This document shows positions 52,862 through 63,197 of a DNA stretch of 64,000 nt, piece after piece. The translations under genes and the position numbers were made by a program. This DNA is from Fistulifera solaris (Eukaryota; Bacillariophyta; Bacillariophyceae; Naviculales; Stauroneidaceae): NCBI GenBank assembly GCA_030295235.1, contig AP026137.1, positions 868,001-932,000 on the forward strand, in the 5' to 3' direction. The notes beneath the pieces are model-generated. The model worked only from the letters and a program-made list of their open reading frames with translations, ran no database searches and was not told the DNA's origin. Each line of letters starts with the position of its first letter. Position 1 is the first letter of the stretch.

Positions 52862-53503
52862 ATGACCGCAGTTGCTGCTCAAAGTGAATACGAAATCACC
52901 CGTGCACAAAACATAGAACGCAACAATGCTCGATTGCGTGCACTCGGCTTGATTACGGAAGACGAAGAACGTCAGTCCAACGCTGCTGGCTGGGGAAAGC
53001 AATCGAAGCCCCTCAAGCAAGTTAACTCGCAATCTGCTTCTACTTCAAAGGAAAAGCAAAATAAGAAACGCCCATCTCCGTCTGCGGTGTCGGAAGGTCG
53101 CAAATCACGCCGCTTGTTGGGATTGCAAGCGGAGCATTCAACATCCACTGCAACACCCGCCGAATTGCAAGATCTTCCGATCATTCCCGTAGAACAGCGC
53201 CACCAGACACGACAAGAAGCTGCTTTACGCTACTATCAATCTTCCGACGACGCGACACAGAAAGCTGCGGCCGAAAATCCGACCGCGACCTACGAACATT
53301 GCTTGATGCGCATTCAAAGCATGACACACGCCGGTCTCGCCAAGCGCATCAAAGTCATGGAACGGGCCGCTGGAAAACATTGCGTAGTGAAAATGGCCAT
53401 CTTTGCCAAGTGTCTACAAGACGAAGGATTATCGGAATTGGCTGCTGACGCGAAGGAAGCATTGGAACGTTTGAAAGCGCTACAACCTCCCCCGGATTTA
53501 TGA
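52862..53503 (+). CDS. Unknown protein with the YExxRxxNIxxNxxxLxxLGL motif
   Basis: 213 residues, no frameshift. The N-terminal YEITRAQNIERNNARLRALG is the short helix that opens several nuclear WD40 and chromatin proteins of plants and algae (for example WDR76/DDB2-like and plant proteins of unknown role), but no WD repeats follow here. The middle is Ser/Lys-rich and disordered with a basic stretch (KKRPSPS, GRKSRR), a plausible nuclear signal. The last 60 residues are helical (MRIQSMTHAGLAKRIKVMER, AIFAKCLQDEGLSELA). Likely nuclear; function unknown. Confidence 0.7.
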   Translation: MTAVAAQSEYEITRAQNIERNNARLRALGLITEDEERQSNAAGWGKQSKPLKQVNSQSASTSKEKQNKKRPSPSAVSEGRKSRRLLGLQAEHSTSTATPAELQDLPIIPVEQRHQTRQEAALRYYQSSDDATQKAAAENPTATYEHCLMRIQSMTHAGLAKRIKVMERAAGKHCVVKMAIFAKCLQDEGLSELAADAKEALERLKALQPPPDL

Positions 53504-53592
53504 AAACGCCGGATTTTTGAACAATAAATTACCAATGCTGGAAACGTTTATTACTTGCTTTGTATGATTTTAGACTAAACGTGTCGTAAGGA

Positions 53593-54727
53593 TTACATCA
53601 AACCAGCCGTTTCGTCAAATCCCAAAGCGATGTTCAAGTTCTGCACAGCCGCACCACTTGCGCCTTTGCCCAAATTGTCTAGGCGTGCCACCAATAACAC
53701 TTGCTGTTCTTCGTCGTTCGCAAAGACGAAAATTTGCAATTTATTGGTATTCGCTAAAGTATCCGCCGCCAGAAAGGCTCCTCGCTCGAGCAATCCACTT
53801 TCCTTGACGGCACTTTCACCCAGTGGCATGACCTCCACAAACGTCGATCCTTCGTAATGTTTTTGGTACGCCTCGTGTATCTTGGCACCCGTGACACCAG
53901 GAGCCATCCATGCGTAATGCAACGGAACGGAGACGACCATCCCTTGCGCAAAGGTGCCGACGGCGGGCTGAAAGATGGGCTTAGTACCCAACCCCGAATA
54001 CACACTCATTTCGGGAACATGCTTGTGTTTCAGCGATAAGCCGTACGTTCCCCATGGTTCATGCTTTTCGTTTTCGAAAATTTCCATGAGCTGCCTCCCA
54101 CCGCCACTGTATCCGGAAATCGCATTGACCGTCAATGGCGTGCCCTTGGGCAAGAGTCCGGCATCGACCAATGGACGCGTCAATCCGATGAAACCAGTAG
54201 GATAGCATCCCGGGTTGGCGATGCGTTTTGACGATTCCAATTTCGATCTCTGTTCTTTCGACATTTCGGGAAAGCCATAAACCCAGTCGTCGTTGACGCG
54301 AAAGGCCGTGCTGGCGTCAATGAGGACGGTGCTGTCGTTGTCGGGTTCGACCCACGAAGCAGCTTCGATCGACGCAGCATCGGGAAGGCCTGGAGTCACA
54401 GAAATGAGTAAGACTGGCAACCAACACATAGGTCTAACAAAGCCACATCCATATTAACTTACAGAGAATGACAGCGTCGGCTTCATTGATGAGTCTCTTC
54501 CGTGTCGCTTCGTCTTTTCGAAGGGCATCAGGTATACTTAAAATCTCCAAATCCTCACGAGCGCTCAACCGATCTCGCACTTGCAACCCAGTCGTTCCAG
54601 CTTCTCCATCAATGAACACTTTCTTTTTTGCCGACAAGAACGATGGTTCTCGGCGGACCGATCTCGACACAAAGGCGTGGCTCGTGGCTGCCAAGAAAGC
54701 ACACGTAGTCAGGGCGATCAGCTTCAT
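53593..54727 (-). CDS. ARGC: N-acetyl-gamma-glutamyl-phosphate reductase, plastid form, two exons
   Basis: Exons 54463-54727 and 53593-54389, intron 73 bp, 353 codons, no frameshift. It catalyses the NADPH-dependent reduction of N-acetylglutamyl-phosphate to the semialdehyde, step three of arginine and ornithine synthesis. [29 protein letters not shown] is a signal peptide cut before F plus transit peptide, so plastid import. [18 protein letters not shown] is the nucleotide-binding loop, and [11 protein letters not shown] holds the catalytic Cys. HKHVPEMS and the [12 protein letters not shown] strand fit the short (type 2, ArgC-like) reductases. It converges with the gene at 52862 (89 bp apart). 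Confidence 0.92.
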
Positions 54728-55134
54728 TATTACTTCTCTTCCTCTCTTAACAAATTGTTCAATGAGTGTGTAAAGAGAGATTTGTGGTCAAAATGGAAGT
54801 AAAAACAACGGAAAAAGGAGAAATTGCAACGATCTTTGACATCCAATCGACGACAAAGCGAAGGATCGGATTATTTTCGAAAGAGCGCAAACACAAAAAG
54901 TGCCAAAAGGTGAAGAAGAGTAGGTCTATAAAAAACGGAGTAGTCTTGCGTATCTTACCGGCAATGGCTCTCCCCTGCAATAACGCTTGGCATCAAAGTT
55001 TTATCGGCGGGATGATTGACGATTCGATGCAAAGACAATCTCATTAAAGCCATAAACGCTGTCACCTTCGTGCCAACAAACGATTATCAGCATCGAATTG
55101 AATGCATTTACGTGAAACGCATGAAAGATGCAAC

Positions 55135-56480
55135 GCTTCGAATGTCTACGTAATTTCACGTAGCTCTCGTAAGGAAATTTATCGACAGAGGGCAACCCGA
55201 ATATTGTGTAAATTTCATGATACCATGTTTCGCGTTTGTTGGGCACCAATGTCAACAATACTCTGCCCAACATCACTAATGCATGCAATGAAACAGTAAT
55301 CGACTTTGGTTATTATTTACATGAAACAGTAGAAAGATAAAACGCTTTTAGTGTCTACGCGTATTTTACGTAGCAGCCGTAGGAAATTTATCTCTGCAGG
55401 GCAACCCGGAACTTGCATTTTTCGCCATCATTCAATTCTTGAAATTACAGTGCACGGGTGACTACGTTGCCTTGTCCACCGTATTCACTTCGTATCTAAA
55501 AGCATTAATGGTCTCCATTTGATAACAAAACGATGCTGGAACGAATGATGCCACGGTTCGAATGTCTACGTAATCCCACGTAGCCCTCGTAGGGAAATTT
55601 ATCGACAGAGGGGAAACCCGGATATTGTCTAATTTCGAACAAACCATCTTTCGCCTCTTTCGGGGACCAAAGTCAACAATACTTTGCGAGACATTGCTTA
55701 TGCGTGCCATGAAACAATAATTGACTCTGATTTGACTATAAAATTAAAACAGTAAAAAAATACAATGCTTCCAATGTCTACAGGTATTTCACGTAGCCGC
55801 CGTCCCCGTAGGAAATTTATCTCTGTAGGGGTACCCGGATATATGCATCAATTCGCCATCATCTAATTTGTGGATCTACAGCAAACAGGGGATAATGTTT
55901 CCTTGCCCACCGTGTTTGCATTGTATCATAAAGCAGTAATTGTTTCCAATTCGATAACAAAACGATGACAGAATGAATGATGCCACGGTTCGAATGTCTA
56001 CGTAATCCCACGTAGCCCTCGTAGGGGAAATTTATCGACAGAGGGGAAACCCGGATATTGTCTAATTTCGAACAAACCATCTTTCGCCTCTTTCGGGGAC
56101 CAATGTCAACAATACTTTGCGAGACATCGCTTATGCGTGCTATGAAACAGTAATCAGCAGTGTTTTATCATTTACATGAAACAGTAGAAAGAAAAAAAAC
56201 GCTTCCAGTGTCTACGCGTATTTGCGTAGCCGCGGTAGGAAATTTATCTGTGCAGGCTATCCCGGAGCTTGCATTTTTAGCATCATCCAATTCTTGGATT
56301 TACAGTGCACGGATGTCTACGTTGCCTTGTCTACCGTAATTACTTCGTATCGAAAAGCAGTATTTGTCTCCGATTTGATGACAAAACGTTGCTGGAACGA
56401 ATGATGTAACGCTTCGAATGTCTACGTAATCTCACGTAGCTCTCTTAGGGAAATTTATCGACAGAGGGCAACCCGGATGT
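55135..56480. repeat. Family-2 hairpin satellite array C (seven units)
   Basis: Cores begin near 55135, 55353, 55557, 55773, 55989, 56212 and 56417, spaced 204-223 bp, alternating type a (CTACGT..ACGTAG, TTATCGACAGAGG) and type b (TTATCTCTGCAGG). The unit at 56212 has CTACGC-GTATTT-GCGTAG: both sides of the stem changed together. The 55353 unit has CTACGC..TACGTAG with a 5-bp stem. The array fills most of the 54728-56672 spacer, in which no gene was recognised. Confidence 0.9.
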
Positions 56481-56672
56481 AGAAATTTTTACGAGAAAGC
56501 TTTAAGATGGTACACTTTGGAAGTCTAGTTGAGATTCAAGTAAACGCCGTAGCCGCTTATTTTCTTCTAGATGTTTATCATCATGGTATTGACGATTGAT
56601 ATCGTTTAGCAGCTACAGTATGTCCTTTTTATGCTGTTCCATCGGCCAGTGGAGTGGCATCCTTCAACAAAG

Positions 56673-57786
56673 TCACAACCAACCACGTCTGGGCCTGTGC
56701 TTCAACACCAGAATGAAAAGCAAAATAAAGATTGTAATGGAAAGACAAATGATGCATCTCATAGGACGCGCTGACTTTTGATGTTTCTCGGCTTTTTCCA
56801 ATTGTTTAATACCAGTCTTTGTATGCTCAACGACAGCCTCCATGTTGTAGTCAATGCGATCCAAAATAGTTCCTTGATCAATGACGAGCACGGCCAACTC
56901 TTTAAAGATAGTTCCCAACTCTTCAATACTCTGTGCAATCTTGACTATCTCTTGATCACGCGACTGCACTGCCGCTGTCAGATCATCGACAACCGCCATT
57001 TGTTGTGTCGTAAAGAAATCCCCCGATTCGGCACCGAGATCGAGTCCTCCTAGATCGGGCGCCAAACCACCACTCTTTTGTGTTTGAACTTCCGCTAAAT
57101 ATTTGCGCTGCGACTGGCGAAACGCCAATGACTGCTCTTGCAAGCGCTTTGCGAGACTAACAGATCAATCATGAGAAAAAGAACAGTTCGCCATTTCATT
57201 ACACCGATTGCCGTTGACGATGCTACGTACCTCCGTTGAACATTGGCTCCCACCATGGCTTCTTCTCCACCCACGCGGCGCGTCGCCATTCCCACTTTTT
57301 GCAAAAGTCGTTCGGCATATCGAAATTGATCCGTGAGATCTTGCGTGTAGCGTTCAATTTTGCCCTCCATATTTTGCAAATCTTTGCCAAAGACGGAACC
57401 GACACGCTGTGCGTGCATCGATTTCAACTGCTCCATCATGCTGCTAATTTCCGTCAGGCATCCTTCGACCGCCTGCACGTCATTGACCCACGCCGGTGGC
57501 TGACCCATCGCAGTCATTTGAATTCCTTCTTCTGCCAACATCAAATCATGACCACCCGCAGTGAGTTTCTTGTACGAATTATCCGCTTTGCTCGGACTAC
57601 CGCCTGCAGCGGCGACATGACAAGGAATGAAAAAAAATTAAAATAATTGATGTCATGATGTGAATGAGGAGAGGCCGATGCACTTTCAAAGACGAGAGTA
57701 TGAAACGACGACTCACCCAATGTCCTCTTTCGCATCACAGCCGAACGGCGCTCCAAAAACGCCGAAGTGAGATCTCGAGACGCCAT
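56673..57786 (-). CDS. Qa-SNARE of the syntaxin-16/Tlg2/SYP4 type, three exons
   Basis: Exons 57717-57786, 57231-57603 and 56673-57156 give 308 codons without error; introns are 113 and 74 bp. The start MASRDLTSAFLERRSAVMRKR is the syntaxin-16/Tlg2 N-terminal peptide region that binds the SM protein VPS45. A central helical Habc-like part is followed by the SNARE helix (RDQEIVKIAQSIEELG...VLVIDQGTILDRIDYN, with Gln at the zero layer) and a C-terminal membrane anchor (CIICLSITIFILLFILVL). The known role is fusion of endosome-derived vesicles at the trans-Golgi network. Confidence 0.88.
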
Positions 57787-58420
57787 GATTGCCTTATTCA
57801 ACGAGGTTTTACGGAATACAATGAAAAGAATGGGATAACAAATACGGAGTGACAATACAAGTAATAACGCGTCTATCGTTTTGGATAGACCTAATAATAC
57901 CAGTATAATAAAAGCGCGCTCGTGTGCTCGCGACGATAGCATCGCACCGTGACCAATTTTACTATTGTTCAGAGAGTAGTCTTGGCTGACTGATTATCAG
58001 TCCCGGCTACTATCGACCTCATTAATTTAGCTGCACTATCCTAGGAGCTGCTTTCGACCCATGAATTGTTACTTAGCGATCTATGATCCTGTTAGTGCAG
58101 TATTGACTTTATCGGAATGATCAGCGCCAAACCTTTTTGGGTTTGCATTAGACTTTCCGTGGGCTCACTGATCCAACCTAACCTAAAATTATTTCAGGTC
58201 TCATCGAACATCAGTAGATCCCGTCATAACAGATTACTACCAGCTATAGGATCTATATTTAGAGATACTTAGACGTATAAGCAACTTCTTCTGACTGCGC
58301 CTGCACCAGTGTTATTACTGAATCAAATCGAAGTGCACACAAGTTATAGCTCTCCTCCCTTGAACTGCTCGTTTCTTAAAAAAATACATTCCAAGTATTG
58401 CCATTCGTCTACAGTCCCGC
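57787..58420. other. Intergenic; nothing recognised
   Basis: 634 bp between the syntaxin start codon and the stop codon of the next minus-strand gene. No satellite units and no gene-like frame. Confidence 0.4.
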
Positions 58421-59254
58421 TCATTTCTTACCAGCACTCTTTCGTACCGAAAATCCCGAAGTATTGTGTTCATTGTTCGACTTGACCTTCTTCTTGGTAT
58501 TGTCATATTTTGGTTTGCGTCGATTCGCTCTCCGGCGCTCCGAATTGAGCGGATGACGATGCTGACTTGACTCACCCTTTGCTCTCCGTTCCGCGGCTTC
58601 TTTTTGCAACCGTTTTTGTTCTTCTCTTCTCATTCGTTCTTCTGGAGTAAGGGAATCCCAGTTGGCCGAACTTTTGCGTCGTCGTTTCGAAGATGGTTCT
58701 TCCGTGACCACCGTTTCATTCTTTTTCGTGCTGGGTTCTTCTTTTTCTTCCAGCGTTTTTCGGGCTTCTTCTTTCACCGCTGCAGTGTCGCCTGTTCGTT
58801 CTAAGAGACGAGTCAATGTGCGGCGTTGCTTGGAACTGAGCTTTTCTAACATAGCATCGAGTTCTGCGTCCTGCTCCGCTTTAGTGGGATTGTTATCGGT
58901 CGTGCTAGGAATATTATTCATGCTTTCTGGTTGTATGCCTTTGTCTGCTTTCTCATTAGGATCTTCAGCTGTTGCTTTCTCGTCGTCGTTGTTTTGATGC
59001 ATCGGTTCTTTGCCGTCGTTGTCGACAATTTCTTCATCAGTAGATTGTTGCTGTATATCTACTACAACGGTATCACTCGCCTCAGTTCCTCCTGGATTCC
59101 GTTCCCGATATCGCTGTATCATTCGACGTTGTTTCGCATTCCATGTAGACGGATCCTTCTTCAAGAGTTCTTCGACGACTGGATCGGATTGAAAGACGGT
59201 ACGTTCCTCTTTCGGAGGTTCGACCTTTCGTTTGCGCGACGCGAACAATTTCAT
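58421..59254 (-). CDS. Lys/Arg/Glu-rich protein, probably nuclear, function unknown
   Basis: 277 residues, no intron or frameshift, start at ATG 59254. Two related short blocks are visible: LKKDPSTWNAKQRRMIQRYR at 31-50 and LEKLSSKQRRTLTRLLERTG further in. A coiled, charged region (LTPEERMRREEQKRLQKEAA) and a basic end (NSERRRANRRKPKYDNTKKK) follow. The LTPEER..REEQ and RRANRRKP blocks look conserved rather than low-complexity, in the style of ribosome-biogenesis or RNA-binding proteins, but I cannot name a family. The many basic clusters suggest the nucleus or nucleolus. Confidence 0.7.
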   Translation of the reverse strand: MKLFASRKRKVEPPKEERTVFQSDPVVEELLKKDPSTWNAKQRRMIQRYRERNPGGTEASDTVVVDIQQQSTDEEIVDNDGKEPMHQNNDDEKATAEDPNEKADKGIQPESMNNIPSTTDNNPTKAEQDAELDAMLEKLSSKQRRTLTRLLERTGDTAAVKEEARKTLEEKEEPSTKKNETVVTEEPSSKRRRKSSANWDSLTPEERMRREEQKRLQKEAAERRAKGESSQHRHPLNSERRRANRRKPKYDNTKKKVKSNNEHNTSGFSVRKSAGKK

Positions 59255-59572
59255 TTCTTAGCGGTATAAATGAGGGGAACGAAATATGACGGTAAGGTTG
59301 GTTAGTGTTGTTCGCTTGGGCGGTTTTTGTTGAACGAAGGAAAGAAAGAAAATAAAAAGGTGCAACACTTTTTTGATGGCGGAGGACAGGCGTCTGTCCT
59401 GCATCCGGAAGACGAAAGTTGCACCCGCCGCCCATCGATCGCGCATTATTCTTCGCCATCATTTCCACGACATCATCTCACGAAAAGGAAAGCGACGAGA
59501 AGCTCAAGAAACGAAACCTTACCTATCAGTACACGACAATTTTAAACTCATAGCAGTAAATTATTTGAGAGA
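59255..59572. other. Divergent promoter region; nothing recognised
   Basis: 318 bp between two start codons that point away from each other. GAAAG/AAGAA-rich tracts occur; no assignable element. Confidence 0.35.
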
Positions 59573-60870
59573 ATGACTGTTCGACACATCCTGGCGAGGA
59601 GCTGGCAAAGTGCCGCAGGAGGGAGAATATATAGTACGACCCGACCAACTCCTCCAACGACAAACGCCTATACGACAACAAGTCGAGCTCTGTCGTTAGG
59701 ACCGCTTTTACAGAGCATGCTTCTTCTACTTCAGAGAGTACAGTCGCAAATTCATCTTCCTCATCGTCTCCTGTTTCACGTCTCAAAAGTACCATGACAA
59801 CTCCGCCCCGCTTAGCTCCTTCTTCTCCTTCACCGTTTTACTTCAATTCCGATTTGCGTCGACGCAAAGCACGCCGCACCAAACAAAGTCCCGTACAACA
59901 ACAACAACCATTGACGAGTGCTCCCGCCGCCGATGTTGTTACAGGACAGTTACTACCCGTCACTGCGCGTCATATTGCACAAAACATTGATCTATTTTCC
60001 GTACTCAAACGCGTCTTTTCCGGAACACGAGCTCCTACGAAACAAAAAGTCTTTGGCAATAAATACTTTGTTCTCGAAATGCCCACCACGATTCCCTCGA
60101 AACCCAGTTACGTGGCGGTCTTCAAATTCGGTTCCATTGTGGCCCTCAATGTATCACCCCGTGACCTTGATGTTTGGATTAAAGAAATCAAGCAAATGCA
60201 CGTCAAAGACCCGGCGCTCTCGGGATTTGAACGCAAAGAAAACTACGGTATCTTAGTCGATGCCTCACAATCCGCCTTTGACGTCAGTACGCCCCATGCG
60301 GACGACAATCTCGTGGTCGCCGAGGAAAATGTTGTAGTGACGGGAGACATGTGCATTGTACCGGAACTCGATATGAACGGGGTCGCCGTCATTGCCAATA
60401 TCATGGCGCAGACCGTGGCACTCGACAGTTACAATGAATTGGTCGATGGTTTGCTCAGTAACTTTGCCGAAATCAATGCCAAAGTCACGGAAACGGGAAA
60501 ATTCACTCAAGCCGACAAGGACTTTTTGTTCCGGTCCGTCGCACAGAACAATAGTATCTTTATTGATATGATCAGTCGCGTCCGCATCAAAGATCGATCC
60601 GATATGGCGTGGCATTACGCTAAGTACGAGAAGATTCATTCCGGAATGAAACAAGAATTTGAAATTGACGATCGATTCGATCATATTGAGTTCAAACTGA
60701 ATTTGATTCAACAGAATGCCAAGTTCTTTTTGGAAGTCTTGCAACATCAAAAGAGTAATTCGTTGGAATGGATCATTGTGGCGTTGATTTCCGTGGAGTG
60801 CGTCATTATGTGCATTGATATGACGGGCATGGGTGAGCCTTTGTTCAAGACGTTGTCGAGCATTATTTAG
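59573..60870 (+). CDS. RMD1/RMND1 (DUF155) mitochondrial membrane protein, one homopolymer gap
   Basis: The conserved part from 59794 shows YVAVFKFGSIVALNVS, a DMCIVPELDMNG strand, ANIMAQTVALDSYN, and the C-terminal LEWIIVALISVECVIMCIDM helix: the DUF155 (RMD1/Sif2/RMND1) family. Human RMND1 anchors the mitochondrial ribosome near the inner membrane. An ATG at 59573 begins MTVRHILARSWQSAAGGRIYS, a typical mitochondrial presequence, in another frame. Adding one C to the CCC at 59640-59642 joins it to the main frame and gives exactly 432 codons. I take 59573 as the true start; 59794 is the fallback. Confidence 0.8.
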
Positions 60871-61374
60871 ATTATTAAAAGACGTAGTTTCTTAGTCTGC
60901 TGGCTCACTGGGTGATGTGATTTTGAACTAGTTGCGTTTAAGAGCAAACTTTTTGTAGACTTATCAAATATCTATTGAGGGCACCACACCCTACTAGTCT
61001 AGCGATCTATTGCGATCCGTAGTTCATTCGGTTCCTGCGTTTAGTCATGAGGAGAGGGTCTTCTTGTTATCAAAGAGCAATGCTCTTTGAAATAAACTTA
61101 CAAGTACTTGATCGTGAAAGACCCAGACTGATTATTCCAAGACCTAACCCCCTCGAACGGCTATGGGCTAATGAGTGTCCAAAACCAGTAGGACTCGATT
61201 TATGTCTCACATTTTCAACTCGGTAAAAACAAAACCGAACTCTCACATTTTCGTTGTTGCTAATGCGAAGCATCATCAAAATGTCCATGAAAATGACGGC
61301 TTTACAAACAAAATTGGAACGCTTTCCTTGATTCATAAATTTGTGAGAAAGTAGCGTGAAACGTTTGTACTATC
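60871..61374. other. Intergenic; nothing recognised
   Basis: 504 bp between two plus-strand genes. No satellite units. The right half should hold the promoter of the dioxygenase gene. Confidence 0.4.
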
Positions 61375-62752
61375 ATGTGGCATCGTCTCTTCTCTTTCGC
61401 TGCACTAACCATCTTGCTTCAAAAGGATGCCGATGCACAAGATGCTTCGTATGGTGTCGATTGTTCGTTTCCGATTTTCAGTAAGGATCTGAAATGCAGC
61501 GATCTGCTGGGTGACCGAAAAGCCGTGTATGACGAATTTATGGACGGATGTCGCAAATACTACGGAGCTAAAGGTAATCGATGTGATACAACAGAGGATG
61601 ACCGCATCGCTATGGATATTTATCAGCCCCAATCAATGGTGGTAAGTTAAGGGCAACAGTGACGATACAAAGCAATAAACTTGTCTTCCGGAAACTTCTT
61701 ACAATCGGCTCTGTGCAACGCATTTTTAGAACTATACGTCGACAGGTTTCAAAAAGATAAAGGCGCCTAAGGCGGTCATGGACCTCCTTCTCGATCACTG
61801 GAATAAAAACAATCAAGACAGAAAAGAGGAACGCTGGCCAGCTGGTAACATTTACGTCAATCATTGGGCATCACCGACGTATATGGTAAGCGTCGAAGAT
61901 CAATCGCTGCGCGGTGGTGGTTACAAACTGAAAACGGATATTTGGGATGCTGTGAAATCGACGATTGAAGAGTGGACAGGCATGGAGCAAAATCCAATTT
62001 CCATGTACGGTATCCGGATCTACACAGACGGGGCTATATTGAATCCTCACGCCGACCGTCTTCCTTTGGTGAGCTCTTGCATTATCAACGTGGCACAGGA
62101 TGTTGACGAACCGTGGCCATTGGAAGTATATGATAGGAACAATAATGCTGTCAATGTTACCATGGAGCCCGGAGATATGGTATTGTACGAGTCAGGGTCG
62201 CTGATCCATGGGCGACCGTTCGCATTGAAGGGCAAGTATTTTGCAAACATTTTCATACACTTTGAGCCCACTGGTCGTCGATTGCATGACAAGTCGGATG
62301 AATATCTGGACGATCTGGACTCCTTTCTTCCACCTTACGTTATTCCTGACTCACCTGGTGCCGCCGAGTGGTCGAAAAAGAATCCACAAGGGTGGAAGAA
62401 GCCGACTCCATCGGCGCCGATCCAACAAATCAATTCTCCAGAGAGTCATTATGCTGCCGCCCATGGTGATTTATCACGTTTGGAGTCAGTGTTACAAAAA
62501 GATCACCGTCTATTACACAAGAAAGATAACAATGGATGGCTGCCTTTGCACGAGGCAACGCGTGCTGGTCACAAAGACGTTGTGGAATTTTTAATAAAAA
62601 ATGGGGCAGATAAAAATGCTCGTACCGGAAGAACAGGCGATGGGAGCACACCTTTGAATTTAGCTTTGGCCTATCATGGCCCTGATCATGAGCTCTGCAA
62701 GTACCTTCAGAGTCTTGGCGCAGCAAACTTGCCCAATAACGGTGAGCTGTAA
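61375..62752 (+). CDS. Secretory 2OG-Fe(II) dioxygenase (prolyl 4-hydroxylase type) with ankyrin repeats
   Basis: Exons 61375-61641 and 61730-62752 (intron 88 bp), 429 codons, no frameshift. MWHRLFSFAALTILLQKDADA is a signal peptide. A Cys-containing N-terminal part (DCSFPIF..DLKCSDLLGDR) leads to the double-stranded beta-helix: YGIRIYTDGAILNPHADRLP (His-x-Asp iron ligands), EPGDMVLYESGSLIHGRPF (distal His), then GKYFANIFIHF with the basic 2OG-binding residue. A linker with Pro/Lys is followed by two to three ankyrin repeats (SHYAAAHGDLSRLESVL; NGWLPLHEATRAGHKDVVEF; STPLNLALAY). A P4H acting in the ER or secreted, with ankyrins for substrate choice, is inferred. It is a tandem paralogue of the next gene. 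Confidence 0.85.
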
Positions 62753-63197
62753 CCATCGCGAATCGGAATTATTCGAATGGATCAAAATACTTGGATCGTT
62801 TCATAGCACGAACACCTTTATAATTGAAGCCTGGTCAGAATTTATACACTCTATTTCGTCAAATCGTCCTCAACTCTTTCGTTCCATCATTTCGGTTATA
62901 GTCATTGCAAATCGAAGGTCTCTCGCCCTTTGGACGGATTGGGCGTTTCATTTTTTTGAATTCGACGTTGAACGTTATTTGCCGTTATTTTCACCTTTTA
63001 CTCTGCTCGAATGAGTAGGAGGGCTTCTTTCACTCGCCATTTGACGAGTTCAAACCCGAACTGCAAAATTCTATTGGTGTTAATCCGAACCGTGCCATTT
63101 TCTTGCACGACAACCATAATCTTTGCCTGTTTTAAACAACGGCTCGTCATACAAGTCACAAAACAAAAAAGCTGGCCGTAGCAACTGGAAATATATC
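62753..63197. other. Spacer between tandem dioxygenase genes; nothing recognised
   Basis: 445 bp. No repeat units. Upstream flank of the second dioxygenase gene. Confidence 0.4.

Noticed and set aside
55553-55566. GGTTCGAAT in family-2 units as a tRNA-like B box (SINE idea)
   Set aside because: Several units have GCTTCGAAT instead, no convincing A box lies at the right distance, and no poly(A) or pol III terminator follows.
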